NCBI GenBank assembly: GCA_900555345.1
Contig: USKS01000008.1
Span: 1-16,501, forward strand
Direction of reading: 5' to 3'
Length of the DNA: 16,501 bases
Source of the DNA: an uncultured Eubacteriales bacterium
GTDB lineage: Bacteria; Bacillota_A; Clostridia; Oscillospirales; CAG-272
Part shown: one piece after another, positions 1 through 7,472 of the stretch
Position numbering within the stretch: the stretch's first letter is position 1
Layout: each line of letters opens with the position of its first letter
The notes under the pieces: model-generated
Databases searched by the model: none
Told to the model about the DNA's origin: nothing
Seen by the model: only the letters and a program-made list of their open reading frames with translations
Translations under genes and position numbers: made by a program

Positions 1-1
1 A

Positions 2-34
2 TCGTCGGCAGCGTCAGATGTGTATAAGAGACAG
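2..34 (+). other. Illumina Nextera Read-1 adapter (non-genomic)
   Basis: The 33 bases match the Nextera Read-1 transposase adapter as I know it. The last 19 bases (16-34, AGATGTGTATAAGAGACAG) are the engineered Tn5 mosaic end. The adapter sits at the extreme left end of the window and directly abuts the interrupted oadA-like coding sequence. This is a sequencing-library remnant left at a contig end, not a chromosomal element. Confidence 0.97.
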
Positions 35-185
35 ATGTGGCTCCTCCCCATGCCTCAAGGGAGTGGTAGCCGACTTTATCAAGCTCGGAAAGAATGGGAA
101 GCATTTCCTCGGTGGTCATACGTGTTGCGAAAAGGGACTGATGTGAGTCGCGCAGCACGGTTTCCGTAATTTTAACTTTAGCCAT
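35..185 (-). CDS. oadA: Oxaloacetate decarboxylase alpha / pyruvate carboxylase subunit B-like carboxyltransferase, N-terminal fragment
   Basis: Only the first 50 codons are present, because the gene is cut by the adapter at base 34. The start is ATG at 185-183, preceded by AAAGGATAC on the minus strand. The fragment contains [12 protein letters not shown] (residues 7-18) and ATRM (20-23), followed by EAWGGAT at its end. These are hallmarks of the HMGL-like TIM-barrel carboxyltransferase of OadA, PycB and transcarboxylase 5S. D13 of the LRDxHQS motif is the expected metal ligand. The enzyme moves a carboxyl group between oxaloacetate/pyruvate and biotin. It is the last visible gene of the decarboxylase operon, 23 bases after oadB. 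Whether it carries its own C-terminal biotin domain cannot be seen. Family assignment is firm; substrate is inferred. Confidence 0.93.
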
Positions 186-208
186 TATATACAGTATCCT
201 TTCTTAGA

Positions 209-1393
209 TTACCAGCTCCATGACAGGAACACGCCGGCAGCAACAGCGCTGCCGATAACTCCGGCAACATTGGGACCCATTGCGTGCATAAGCAGGAAGT
301 TGGAGGGGTCATACTGCTGTCCGACCTTTTGGGAAACGCGGGCAGCCATAGGCACTGCAGATACGCCCGCAGAACCGATAAGAGGGTTGATTTTTCCGCC
401 CGTGAGAACGTTCATTATCTTTGCGGTGAGAAGTCCGCCGACGGTGGAAATACAGAAGGCAGCAAGTCCACAGAGAATAATGAGTATGGTCTTAATGCTG
501 AGGAAGTTGTCTGCGCTTGCAGTCGCGCCCACGCTGAGACCCAGGAAGATGGTAACTATGTTTATAAGCTCGTTCTGTGCGGTTTTTGAAAGCCTGTCGG
601 TGACACCGCAGACATTGAGCAGGTTGCCGAACATAAGGCAGCCCACAAGGGGGACCGCGTCGGGAACGATAAGGCCGACGACTGCGGTTACCATTACGGG
701 GAATACGATTTTCTCGGTTTTGGAAACGTCACGCAGGGCGCTCATTCTGATAAGGCGCTCTTTCTTTGTGGTAAGCAGCTTCATGAAAGGCGGCTGTATC
801 ATAGGTATCAGCGCCATGTAGCTGTATGCCGCGATTGCAATAGCGCCCAGAAGCTGCGGTGCAAGCACTTTTGTAACAAGAATTGCCGTAGGACCGTCAG
901 CGCCGCCGATAATACCTATTGCGGCAGATTCCTGCGGGGTAAAAGCGCCGGAGGCGAGAGCCAGGAAGAACGCAAAGAATACGCCGAGCTGTGCGCCCGC
1001 GCCCATGAGCAGACTTTTGGGATTGGAGATAAGGGGCGTGAAATCGGTCATGGCGCCTATACCTATAAATATTATAGACGGGTACAGACCGAGCTTTACT
1101 CCGAGATAAAGTATATCAAGGAAGCCGCCATTGTGAAGTACATTGCCGTAGTCGATATCCTTGGCAATGAAGTAGTCCAGGTGGAACATGTTTGCGCCGG
1201 GGAGGTTTGTAAGCACCATGCCGATGGCGATGGGAAGCAGCAAAAGCGGTTCAAAGCCTTTGCCGATAGCAAGGTATACAAGCACTCCGGCTATAACGAA
1301 CATGATAATGGTTTTCAGCGTGTCCGTGTCGACGTGCGAAAACAGTTTGTAGACACCCGTACTCTGCAGGAAATTCAAAATACTTTCAAGCAT
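209..1393 (-). CDS. oadB: Na+-transporting decarboxylase beta subunit (OadB/MmdB/GcdB family)
   Basis: This is a 394-residue polytopic membrane protein, a typical length for the beta subunit of Na+-pumping oxaloacetate, methylmalonyl-CoA and glutaconyl-CoA decarboxylases. The subunit decarboxylates carboxybiotin and exports Na+. Diagnostic motifs are GGADGPTAI (163-171), whose D166 corresponds to the essential membrane aspartate of the family, and NPLIGSAGVSAVPMAARV (336-353), the second conserved Na+/biotin region. Hydrophobic helices fill most of the chain. The start ATG at 1393 follows GAAAGGATAC. The same ribosome binding motif precedes the downstream oadA-like gene. It lies 44 bases after the biotin carrier gene. 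The sequence alone does not show which decarboxylase substrate the pump serves. Confidence 0.96.
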   Translation of the reverse strand: MLESILNFLQSTGVYKLFSHVDTDTLKTIIMFVIAGVLVYLAIGKGFEPLLLLPIAIGMVLTNLPGANMFHLDYFIAKDIDYGNVLHNGGFLDILYLGVKLGLYPSIIFIGIGAMTDFTPLISNPKSLLMGAGAQLGVFFAFFLALASGAFTPQESAAIGIIGGADGPTAILVTKVLAPQLLGAIAIAAYSYMALIPMIQPPFMKLLTTKKERLIRMSALRDVSKTEKIVFPVMVTAVVGLIVPDAVPLVGCLMFGNLLNVCGVTDRLSKTAQNELINIVTIFLGLSVGATASADNFLSIKTILIILCGLAAFCISTVGGLLTAKIMNVLTGGKINPLIGSAGVSAVPMAARVSQKVGQQYDPSNFLLMHAMGPNVAGVIGSAVAAGVFLSWSW

Positions 1394-1437
1394 TTATTCA
1401 GTATCCTTTCAAAGAATTAAAGAGAGCTTCGGGTGGC

Positions 1438-1836
1438 TCAGCCGAGAGTTACGATAACGTCGCCGGACTGAACGGCGGTGCCTGCGGGTGCGTTTACGGA
1501 GATGACTTTGCCGCCGTGCTCGCTGAATATCTCGTTCTCCATCTTCATAGCCTCAAGGATGCATACAAGACCGTTAGGCTCAAGGGTGTCGCCGACCTTT
1601 ACGTTCATTCGAAGAACGGTGCCGGGCATGGGAGCCGTGACCTTGACGGATCCCTGCGCTCCTGCTGCCGGTGCTGCGGGAGCGGGAGCTGCCGCAGGCT
1701 GAGGTGCGGGATGGGGAGCGGGAGCGGCGGTCTGAACCGGTGCGGACTGAACTGCAGGGGCTGCGGAGCCTGCTCCGACTTCTTCTACAACTACCTCGTA
1801 GGCAGTGCCGTTAACTGTAACATTATATTTTTTCAT
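1438..1836 (-). CDS. Biotin carboxyl carrier protein of a decarboxylase/transcarboxylase (MmdC/GcdC/1.3S type)
   Basis: This is a 132-residue carrier with three parts: an N-terminal segment (1-22, beginning MKKYNVTVNG), an Ala/Pro-rich flexible linker (about 23-62), and a biotinyl-lipoyl domain (about 63-132). The biotinylation motif EAMKMENEI spans 95-103, and K98 is the lysine expected to be biotinylated. The Ala/Pro linker is typical of the gamma subunit of Na+-pumping decarboxylases and of transcarboxylase 1.3S. It carries CO2 from the carboxyltransferase(s) to the OadB membrane subunit. The start is supported by GGAGG eight bases upstream of ATG 1836. It sits between the OadG-like anchor and OadB genes, as expected for the complex. 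Confidence 0.95.
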   Translation of the reverse strand: MKKYNVTVNGTAYEVVVEEVGAGSAAPAVQSAPVQTAAPAPHPAPQPAAAPAPAAPAAGAQGSVKVTAPMPGTVLRMNVKVGDTLEPNGLVCILEAMKMENEIFSEHGGKVISVNAPAGTAVQSGDVIVTLG

Positions 1837-1873
1837 AATTTAACCTCCATGTACGCCTTTGGCGTTGATATTG

Positions 1874-2317
1874 TCAGATTACTTCGTTATCGTCTGCGCC
1901 GTTCCAGCCGTTCGCGCCCTTTGAGCGTCTGAACGATACCACGCGGAAGGGAAGCGCGCATCCTGTTTCGGGGTCTGTATTGTATGCGGTAATTGCTGCC
2001 GTGATAGCGGCGATAAGCTGCGCGTTATCGGCTTCAGCGGTGGGTGCGGGGTTCGCGGGTACTGCAGCCTCGACGCTTGCTGCACTGTCGCTTTCGACGC
2101 AGTGCGCCATAAGCTCTTCTTCGGCTTTCTTCTTTATCCTTTTCTGAGGAATGTCATACATAAAGATTTTAAATATGCTGATAACTCCCCAAAGCAGGGC
2201 AAGAGCGGCAAATACGGTGCATATTCCTATAAGAAATACCTGACCGCCGTATGTTATTCTCTCGCCGAAATTCATCGCGTCCGAAGCCATAAAAACGGTA
2301 ACACTGTTAAAATGCAT
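1874..2317 (-). CDS. OadG/MmdD-like small membrane subunit of the Na+-pumping decarboxylase
   Basis: This 147-residue protein has one strong transmembrane helix (about residues 25-52, beginning GQVFLIGICT), a basic stretch after it (KRIKKK), and an acidic/Ala-rich linker. A soluble C-terminal segment reads ALIAAITAAI-like helix, then FRVVSFRRS and NGWN. That C-terminal signature recurs in OadG/MmdD-type subunits, which anchor and stabilise the complex. The start ATG at 2317 follows GGAGGAAC, and this binding site overlaps the stop codon of the upstream carboxyltransferase, so the two genes are probably translationally coupled. In-frame ATGs at codons 10 and 15 lack comparable binding sites. 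Recognition is by topology, position and the C-terminal motif, because this family is poorly conserved. Confidence 0.82.
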   Translation of the reverse strand: MHFNSVTVFMASDAMNFGERITYGGQVFLIGICTVFAALALLWGVISIFKIFMYDIPQKRIKKKAEEELMAHCVESDSAASVEAAVPANPAPTAEADNAQLIAAITAAITAYNTDPETGCALPFRVVSFRRSKGANGWNGADDNEVI

Positions 2318-2332
2318 TATAATGTTCCTCCT

Positions 2333-3841
2333 TTACAGAGGCATATTTGCGTGACGTCTTGCGGGTGCGCACTTGCTCTTTGCGCTGAGCATCATAACGG
2401 CAGCGCAGATGCGCTGTCTCAGCTCACTGTCCGCAACGATGTCGTCTACAGCGCCGCAGGCGGCAGCAGAGACGGGAGATGCAACTGTCTCATTCCATTT
2501 CTTCTCGAGGGATTCGCGGCTGACCTCAGCCGTAATCTGATCGTTCCACAGGAACGCCACAGCGCGATCTGCGCTCATAGCGCCTGTCTTTGCGCCCTCA
2601 AGCGCAAGAACGACATCTGCTCCCAGTGCCTTTGCGCCCATAAGTGCAAAGTGCGCGCCGTATGCTTCGCCGGCAATAACGGTGATCATAGGGCACTTTG
2701 CATTTGCATATGCGAATGCAAGCTTCGCGAGCTCCGCCGCGTAGGGAGAAGCCTCCGCCTCGGCGGAAACGTCGGGACCCGCGGAATCGAGAACGGAAAT
2801 AACGGGAATATCAAAGCTGTCGCAGAAGGATACGAGCCTTGCAGCTTTGCGCGCAGCGTCTGCGGAGAGAACTCCGCCGCCCACGGACTTTCTGTCGGCA
2901 GCAACACCGCAAACGGTGCCGTTCATGGAGACAAAGCCGCAAGCCATTTCGGGGGCAAAGTCTTTGTAAAGCTCAATAAATCTACCTTCGTCGGCAACAG
3001 CGGAAATGAGAAGGGAAACGTCGCCGCCGTCCTTGTAGGCGGTGAGATCGCAAAGTCTGTTTGCGTCGTCGCGGCTGCGCTCCTCAACGGTGCCCTCCAT
3101 GTTGTTCATGGGCAGGTAGGAAAGAAGCAGTTTTGCTTTTGCGATGCAGTCTGCGTCGTCGGCACCGCAGAGCGCCGCCATGCCGCTCTTTGCGGCGAAA
3201 TCGGATGTGCCGACTTCATTTCCGACGGCAAAAGGCGCGTTAAAGGAAAGGCTGCTGTTTTTCTCGGACATTACGATAAAGTCAAACATGCCGGCGATGA
3301 CCGCGGCGCTGCCTGCGCAAACACCGGGAACGACTGCGATCTGCGGAATAACTCCGGAGGCTTTTGCGGCGCAGTTCATTACTTTGGAATAGCCCGCAAG
3401 CGCTCTGACTCCCTCGGGCAGGTATGCTCCCGCAGAGTCGAAAATGCCTATAACGGGCGCACCGTTTTCAATTGCGAGACGGTAGATCTCGGCGATCTTT
3501 TCGGCGTGAGCTTCGGTAAGCGCGCCCTTTGTGCGCGCATAGTCCTGGCTGAAAGCAAATACAAGGCGGCCGTTCACCGATCCCCAGCCGCAGATAACGC
3601 CCTCAAAAGCGTCGCTGTCGGCGCAGAGCTCGTTTGCGCGGCGGCGGATATATGCTCCGCTTTCCATAAACGTCCCCTTGTCGAAGATCGCTTCAATGCG
3701 GCCGCGCGCATTGAGACTTCCCGAGGCGGGTGCCGCAGCGTTCGCGTCAACAGTCTGCAAAAGCTCGCGCAGGGAAGACACTGTTTTGATACTGACATCT
3801 TTTATAGTGTCAAGTATCTTTTCGAACTGATTCTTCTCCAT
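2333..3841 (-). CDS. mmdA: Acyl-CoA carboxyltransferase (MmdA/PccB-like, 12S-type), divergent
   Basis: This 502-residue protein has two crotonase-like carboxyltransferase halves. The first contains GAPVIGIFDSAGAYLPEG (127-144), ASGVIPQIAVV (161-171) and CAGSAAV (175-181). The second contains DIPVISVLDSAG (344-355), EAYGAHF (392-398) and ALGADVV (405-411). The C-terminal RRHANMPL resembles the KKHGNIPL end of methylmalonyl-CoA decarboxylase alpha and propionyl-CoA carboxylase beta. Such enzymes transfer carboxyl groups between acyl-CoA and biotin. The start chosen is ATG 3841 because GGAGG lies seven bases upstream; an in-frame start at 3916 has no binding site. Family motifs are altered: CAGGA is CAGSA, YGGAY is YGAHF, and the usual DxPGFLPG is DSAGPDVS. 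Methylmalonyl-CoA is a reasonable guess for the substrate, not a demonstrated one. First gene of the operon. Confidence 0.85.
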   Translation of the reverse strand: MEKNQFEKILDTIKDVSIKTVSSLRELLQTVDANAAAPASGSLNARGRIEAIFDKGTFMESGAYIRRRANELCADSDAFEGVICGWGSVNGRLVFAFSQDYARTKGALTEAHAEKIAEIYRLAIENGAPVIGIFDSAGAYLPEGVRALAGYSKVMNCAAKASGVIPQIAVVPGVCAGSAAVIAGMFDFIVMSEKNSSLSFNAPFAVGNEVGTSDFAAKSGMAALCGADDADCIAKAKLLLSYLPMNNMEGTVEERSRDDANRLCDLTAYKDGGDVSLLISAVADEGRFIELYKDFAPEMACGFVSMNGTVCGVAADRKSVGGGVLSADAARKAARLVSFCDSFDIPVISVLDSAGPDVSAEAEASPYAAELAKLAFAYANAKCPMITVIAGEAYGAHFALMGAKALGADVVLALEGAKTGAMSADRAVAFLWNDQITAEVSRESLEKKWNETVASPVSAAACGAVDDIVADSELRQRICAAVMMLSAKSKCAPARRHANMPL

Positions 3842-3924
3842 TAAAATTCCTCCGTATATGTTATAAATTTTTAATAATTTTTTGTCGGGACTCGGCAATT
3901 TACCATTCTGCCCCATTCTAATTT

Positions 3925-3953
3925 ATTATAGACCGAAACGCATTTTATTTCAA
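3925..3953 (-). promoter_or_regulatory. Sigma-A-type promoter of the decarboxylase operon
   Basis: On the minus strand, TTGAAA (3953-3948) and TATAAT (3930-3925) are separated by exactly 17 bases. Transcription would begin near 3918, leaving a leader of about 77 bases before the ATG at 3841. The leader is AT-rich. I saw no riboswitch-like or attenuator structure in it. Confidence 0.8.
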
Positions 3954-3977
3954 TAGTTTTTGAAAAATAGTCTTAAC

Positions 3978-4010
3978 AAAAAAATAAAAGCAGCCGCTTT
4001 TGCGGCTGCT
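3978..4010 (-). terminator. Rho-independent terminator after the XRE regulator gene
   Basis: On the minus strand a perfect 9-bp stem (AGCAGCCGC/GCGGCTGCT, 4010-4002 with 3997-3989) with a four-base loop is followed by TTTTATTTTTTT. It lies ten bases beyond the regulator stop codon and insulates the decarboxylase operon promoter from the upstream transcript. Confidence 0.92.
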
Positions 4011-4020
4011 GAATGTCATA

Positions 4021-4926
4021 TTACCGTGAAAGCTGTTTTTTACAGCTCTCGGTGAACTCGCGAACGGCACTTGCCGTCTCGTAGGCACGGCGAAAATCAC
4101 CCGTCTCGCGAAAGCAAACCTCCGAAAGGGACATGGAAAGACGCCGGCAAAGCGAACTCTGTGCCGAATCACGGGCAGAGTTTAGAATTTCCAGTGCCGC
4201 GGTGTAGTCTTTGCAGAGAGTCAGGCGGCAGGCTTCAATGCACATGCCGTATGCGCTTCTTTCGGGGACGGCGGAAACCGCGGGGGAAATGTCGATGCAT
4301 CCGTCAAAGTACAGCGCGGCGCCGAAGAGAAAGGCGCGCAGAGAAGTATCCGTTATGCTGCTTCCCGCGCACAGTACCTCGTGCGGCTTCGGTACGGTGT
4401 CACCGCATAAAAACCGGCAGAAGCCCTCCAGCAGTTCGATCTCTGAGAGAAGTCCGTCTTTAAGCGTCGTGTATAATGCCGCCTCGCGCGCAGCTCTGAT
4501 ATGAGTAAGGGCTGAGCCGAGGGTGCTATTTTCTATGTCGGCGACGGCGAGCCGACCTTCCGAAATACAAAGCATCAGCGCTTCTTCGGGGTCCTTTGTG
4601 CCGCGCAGCAATTGCGAACATTTTTCGTATCCGTCGGATAAAAAATGAGCTCTCGCGTCTTTGATCCGTCCGCTTTTTTTGAACTGCTCCCGCTCTCCGT
4701 CGTTAAGGCAGAGAAAATAGGCGGGGGAGACTCTGAGTCTGTTTGCTATATAAATAAGCGTGTCCACCGACGGGTGCACTGCGCCGTTTTCTATGCGGCT
4801 GAGCATATTACGCGTTATATAAGTGCCGCACAGCTGCGACTGCGTAAGTCCCGCGGCGACTCTGAGTGCGCGTATCTGCGCGCCTATATCGGCGTATACC
4901 GCCGCAAAGTCGGTCTGTTCTTTCAA
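4021..4926 (-). CDS. XRE-family transcriptional regulator with helical (TPR-like) C-terminal domain
   Basis: This is a 301-residue protein. Residues about 14-72 form a Cro/C1-type helix-turn-helix: IGAQIRALRVAAGLTQSQL, then NMLSRIENG, then PSVDTLIYIANRL. The remainder (about 80-300) is a run of amphipathic, Ala/Leu/Cys-rich helices resembling the TPR-like sensor half of Rgg/PlcR-type or similar regulators. No effector can be named. The start is TTG at 4926, supported by GGAG seven bases upstream (4937-4934). No in-frame ATG precedes the recognition helix. TTG overlaps the TGA stop of the DivIVA-like gene, so translation is probably coupled. A terminator follows directly, so it is not in the transcript of the decarboxylase operon, although its proximity allows a regulatory link. 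Confidence 0.85.
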   Translation of the reverse strand: MKEQTDFAAVYADIGAQIRALRVAAGLTQSQLCGTYITRNMLSRIENGAVHPSVDTLIYIANRLRVSPAYFLCLNDGEREQFKKSGRIKDARAHFLSDGYEKCSQLLRGTKDPEEALMLCISEGRLAVADIENSTLGSALTHIRAAREAALYTTLKDGLLSEIELLEGFCRFLCGDTVPKPHEVLCAGSSITDTSLRAFLFGAALYFDGCIDISPAVSAVPERSAYGMCIEACRLTLCKDYTAALEILNSARDSAQSSLCRRLSMSLSEVCFRETGDFRRAYETASAVREFTESCKKQLSR

Positions 4927-5597
4927 AATCTGTCTCCGTCAACAAACTTGACCGATCCGTCGCAGCCGCCGTCGTTTTGCGCGGGAGTTTTTTCAAGACC
5001 GCTGTTCCCTACGGAGGCAATAGTTTCGTTGATCTTCTTCATGCAGTCGTCCGTGGCTGATTTTATATAGCGTTCGATGTCGCTTGTAAAACCGTCCGCC
5101 GTGGCGGATATGGAGCGGAACATATCGTTTTTCTTCGTATCGGCGTCGTTTATGATCTCATGCGCGCGATCACCCGCGCGGTGCAGGATGTCGTCAGCCG
5201 CGCTGCCTGCCATAGCGAGGATCTCTCCGGCTTTCGAGCACATTCCCGAGTATGCGCTGCTTATCCTGTCGGCTTCGGCACGGGCGCTCGCCAGATCATC
5301 CTCAAGACGCATATTTTCGCTTTTTAAGCTGCCAAGTCCTGCCTCAAGCGCCCTGCATTTTTCCGAAAGAGCGGCTGTATCGGCGCGAAGCTTTGCAAGC
5401 TCGGCACCCTGTGCCGCGGACGCGGCGGCATATTCATTGCAGCGTGCTCTTGCCTCGGCAAGGGCTGCCGCGTCGGTATCGCGCGCGCTTTGCGCCTCGC
5501 TCAGCCTGCGGCTGAGGGAGAGTATATATTCGTTTACATCGTCTTTGTTGTAGCCTCTGCCGGCTTTGCGGAACAGGGGCGCGGTCTTGTCGTTCAT
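4923..5597 (-). CDS. DivIVA-like coiled-coil protein
   Basis: This 224-residue protein has an N-terminal DivIVA-like segment: LFRKAGRGYNKDDVNEYILS at about residues 8-27, the F-x(5)-GY-x-x-x-x-V-x-x-(Y/F) pattern. A long Ala/Glu/Arg-rich coiled coil follows (about 30-120), and then a helical C-terminal half. DivIVA proteins bind curved membranes or poles and recruit division or cell-wall factors; GpsB and SepIVA-like proteins share the N-terminal fold. The start chosen is ATG 5597. An earlier in-frame ATG at 5630 lies at or before the predicted transcription start. The binding site GGACGG is weak. The gene overlaps the downstream XRE gene by four bases (TTGA). Its cellular role is inferred from family only. 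Confidence 0.72.
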   Translation of the reverse strand: MNDKTAPLFRKAGRGYNKDDVNEYILSLSRRLSEAQSARDTDAAALAEARARCNEYAAASAAQGAELAKLRADTAALSEKCRALEAGLGSLKSENMRLEDDLASARAEADRISSAYSGMCSKAGEILAMAGSAADDILHRAGDRAHEIINDADTKKNDMFRSISATADGFTSDIERYIKSATDDCMKKINETIASVGNSGLEKTPAQNDGGCDGSVKFVDGDRF

Positions 5598-5631
5598 ATT
5601 ATACCGTCCGAAGTAATTATTATTTACCATA

Positions 5632-5660
5632 ATGATATCACATCTATTGATAAATTGCAA
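5632..5660 (-). promoter_or_regulatory. Candidate promoter of the DivIVA-like/XRE gene pair
   Basis: On the minus strand, TTGCAA (5660-5655) and TATCAT (5637-5632) are 17 bases apart, so transcription would start near 5625, about 27 bases before ATG 5597. A TTGACA lies 11 bases farther upstream (5671-5666), but no good -10 box lies at the right distance from it. Confidence 0.6.
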
Positions 5661-5670
5661 CAGTATGTCA

Positions 5671-5706
5671 AAAGAAAAAGCCTCTGCGCGGTTTTTGCGC
5701 AGAGGC
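5671..5706 (-). terminator. Rho-independent terminator after the phosphohexomutase gene
   Basis: On the minus strand a perfect 10-bp stem (GCCTCTGCGC at 5706-5697, GCGCAGAGGC at 5689-5680) with a seven-base loop is followed by TTTTTCTTT. It begins 11 bases after the phosphohexomutase stop and ends next to the promoter region of the DivIVA-like gene. Confidence 0.93.
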
Positions 5707-5717
5707 AGCTCTGAAAA

Positions 5718-7448
5718 TTACTGTTCAATATGCATGATTTCTTTCATGGAAGAGAGAGCGGCGTCAATATTGCCCTCAGCCTCGGCGCGGTCTGCACCGT
5801 TTGCCATGAAGTATATTTTCAGCTTGGGCTCGGTGCCCGAAGGACGGACAACTGTTATGCAGCCGTCACAGACATAATAAAGTATGTCTGAGCAGGGAAG
5901 CCCTGTGGGAGAAGTTTTGCCTGTGGCGGTATCGGTAATTGTCGCCGTTTTGTAGTCTCTTATTGTTTTGACGGTGCGTCCCGCGATCTTTTCGGGTGCA
6001 TCCGCACGAAGCGCAGCTGTCATTGCAGCCATGCGCTCGCTGCCGTCGGGAGTGTCGAAATAAAAGCTTACGGTGCGTTCGCAGTAGCACCCGTAGCGGC
6101 GGAACATATCGTCTACAGCGTCGCACAGCGTCATATTCTTGTGCGAGTAGTATGAAGCCATCTCGCATATGAGCAGCGTTGCGACAACGGCATCCTTATC
6201 TCTGGCATATGTGCCCTTCAGGTAGCCGTAGCTTTCCTCAAAGCCGAGAAGAAAGCTGCCGTGACACTCTTCTTCGTGACGTTTTATTACCTCGCCGATA
6301 TACTTGAAGCCGGTGAGAACGTCATACATCTTAACACCGCTGCGGCGGCAGATCTCTTCCGCAAGAGCTGTCGAAACGATCGACTTTACGGCGTAAGGCT
6401 CGTCGGGCATTGTACCGTTTTTGCGGTGCGCGGTTATGATATAGTCAAGAAGCAGCGAGCCCATCTGGTTGCCGGTGATGCAGCGGAATTCTCCGTTCTT
6501 GTCGCGTGCCGCCGCGCCCACTCTGTCGGAGTCGGGATCGGTAGCGATAACAAGATCCGCGCCCTCTCTGTCCGCGATCTCGCGCCCTAAGGTGAACGCC
6601 TCGGGGAACTCGGGATTGGGGAACTTGAGAGTGGGAAATCTGCCGTCGGGCACAGACTGCTTTTCTACGATATACAGGTTTTTGACTCCCGCGCGCTTCA
6701 GCACCTCGGGCACCATGGTGATGCCCGCGCCGTGCAGGGGAGTATAAACTATCTTCATTCTGTCCGCCATTGCGGGGATCATTGAAGGATCCACCTGCTG
6801 CGCCAGAACACACTCACGGTATTTTTCATCTATTTCCGCGGGCATGGGGAGAATAAGCTCGTGTCTCGCCTCACTTGCGGCGGGAACACCGCTGAGAATA
6901 TCGGTCTTTGCTATAAGAGCGCTTATGGCATTTGCCTGCTCGGGTCCTATCTGCGCGCCGTCCTCCCAGTAAACCTTATATCCGTTGTACTCTGACGGAT
7001 TGTGAGAAGCGGTGATGTTTATTCCCGCGACGCATCCGAGCTCCCTCAGCGCAAAGGAAAGAACAGGCGTGGGACGCAGCTCGCCGTAAAGATATACGGT
7101 AATACCGGCTGCGGACAAAACCTCGGCGGCTCGCATGGAAAATTCGGGGGAGTTTATTCGGCTGTCATACGCGATCGCGACTCCGCGGCGCGCGGCATCG
7201 CTGCCGCAGCTGAGAATGTAGTCTGCGAGTGCTTTTGTGGCATGTGCTACCGTATAGACATTCATAAGCGCGGTGCCCGCACCCATTTTTGCGCGCAGTC
7301 CCGCTGTTCCGAAGTTCATGTAGCCGTTCATCGCGGCACGAAGTTCTTCGTCACTGTAAGACAAAAGCTCGGCTTTTGCGGCTTCGTCAACACGCTCGCT
7401 TTCAAGCCAGCGGCGGCGCTCGTTTTTGCATTCATCAAGGGTTCTCAT
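5718..7448 (-). CDS. Phosphoglucomutase/phosphomannomutase (alpha-D-phosphohexomutase superfamily)
   Basis: This 576-residue cytosolic enzyme is full length for the PgcA-like bacterial group. It interconverts hexose 1- and 6-phosphates, feeding glycogen, UDP-glucose and envelope sugar synthesis. All four signature loops are present. FGTAGLR is at 46-52, and the active-site TASHNP is at 146-151 with S148 as the phosphoserine. The metal-binding DPDSDR is at 304-309. The sugar-binding GFEESYGYLKG is at 402-412, and the phosphate-binding RPSGTEPK at 535-542. The start ATG 7448 follows GAAAGGATG at a slightly long spacing. It follows the PheA/ACT-like gene by 63 bases containing a GC-rich hairpin and ends at a strong terminator, so it is probably the last gene of the htpG transcript. 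Glucose versus mannose preference cannot be read from the motifs. Confidence 0.95.
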   Translation of the reverse strand: MRTLDECKNERRRWLESERVDEAAKAELLSYSDEELRAAMNGYMNFGTAGLRAKMGAGTALMNVYTVAHATKALADYILSCGSDAARRGVAIAYDSRINSPEFSMRAAEVLSAAGITVYLYGELRPTPVLSFALRELGCVAGINITASHNPSEYNGYKVYWEDGAQIGPEQANAISALIAKTDILSGVPAASEARHELILPMPAEIDEKYRECVLAQQVDPSMIPAMADRMKIVYTPLHGAGITMVPEVLKRAGVKNLYIVEKQSVPDGRFPTLKFPNPEFPEAFTLGREIADREGADLVIATDPDSDRVGAAARDKNGEFRCITGNQMGSLLLDYIITAHRKNGTMPDEPYAVKSIVSTALAEEICRRSGVKMYDVLTGFKYIGEVIKRHEEECHGSFLLGFEESYGYLKGTYARDKDAVVATLLICEMASYYSHKNMTLCDAVDDMFRRYGCYCERTVSFYFDTPDGSERMAAMTAALRADAPEKIAGRTVKTIRDYKTATITDTATGKTSPTGLPCSDILYYVCDGCITVVRPSGTEPKLKIYFMANGADRAEAEGNIDAALSSMKEIMHIEQ

Positions 7449-7472
7449 CGGTATTTAGGTCATCCTTTCGCT

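Noticed and set aside
16..34. Tn5 mosaic end read as a natural transposon terminus
   Set aside because: It is preceded by the exact synthetic Nextera read primer sequence and sits at the contig edge with no transposase, so it is a library adapter.
2102..3844. Long open frame on the plus strand (about 580 codons) opposite the carboxyltransferase gene
   Set aside because: It is antisense to a gene with clear family motifs, good binding sites and operon context. Its composition (Cys/His/Arg-rich, no domain) is that of a frame shadow in GC-biased coding DNA.
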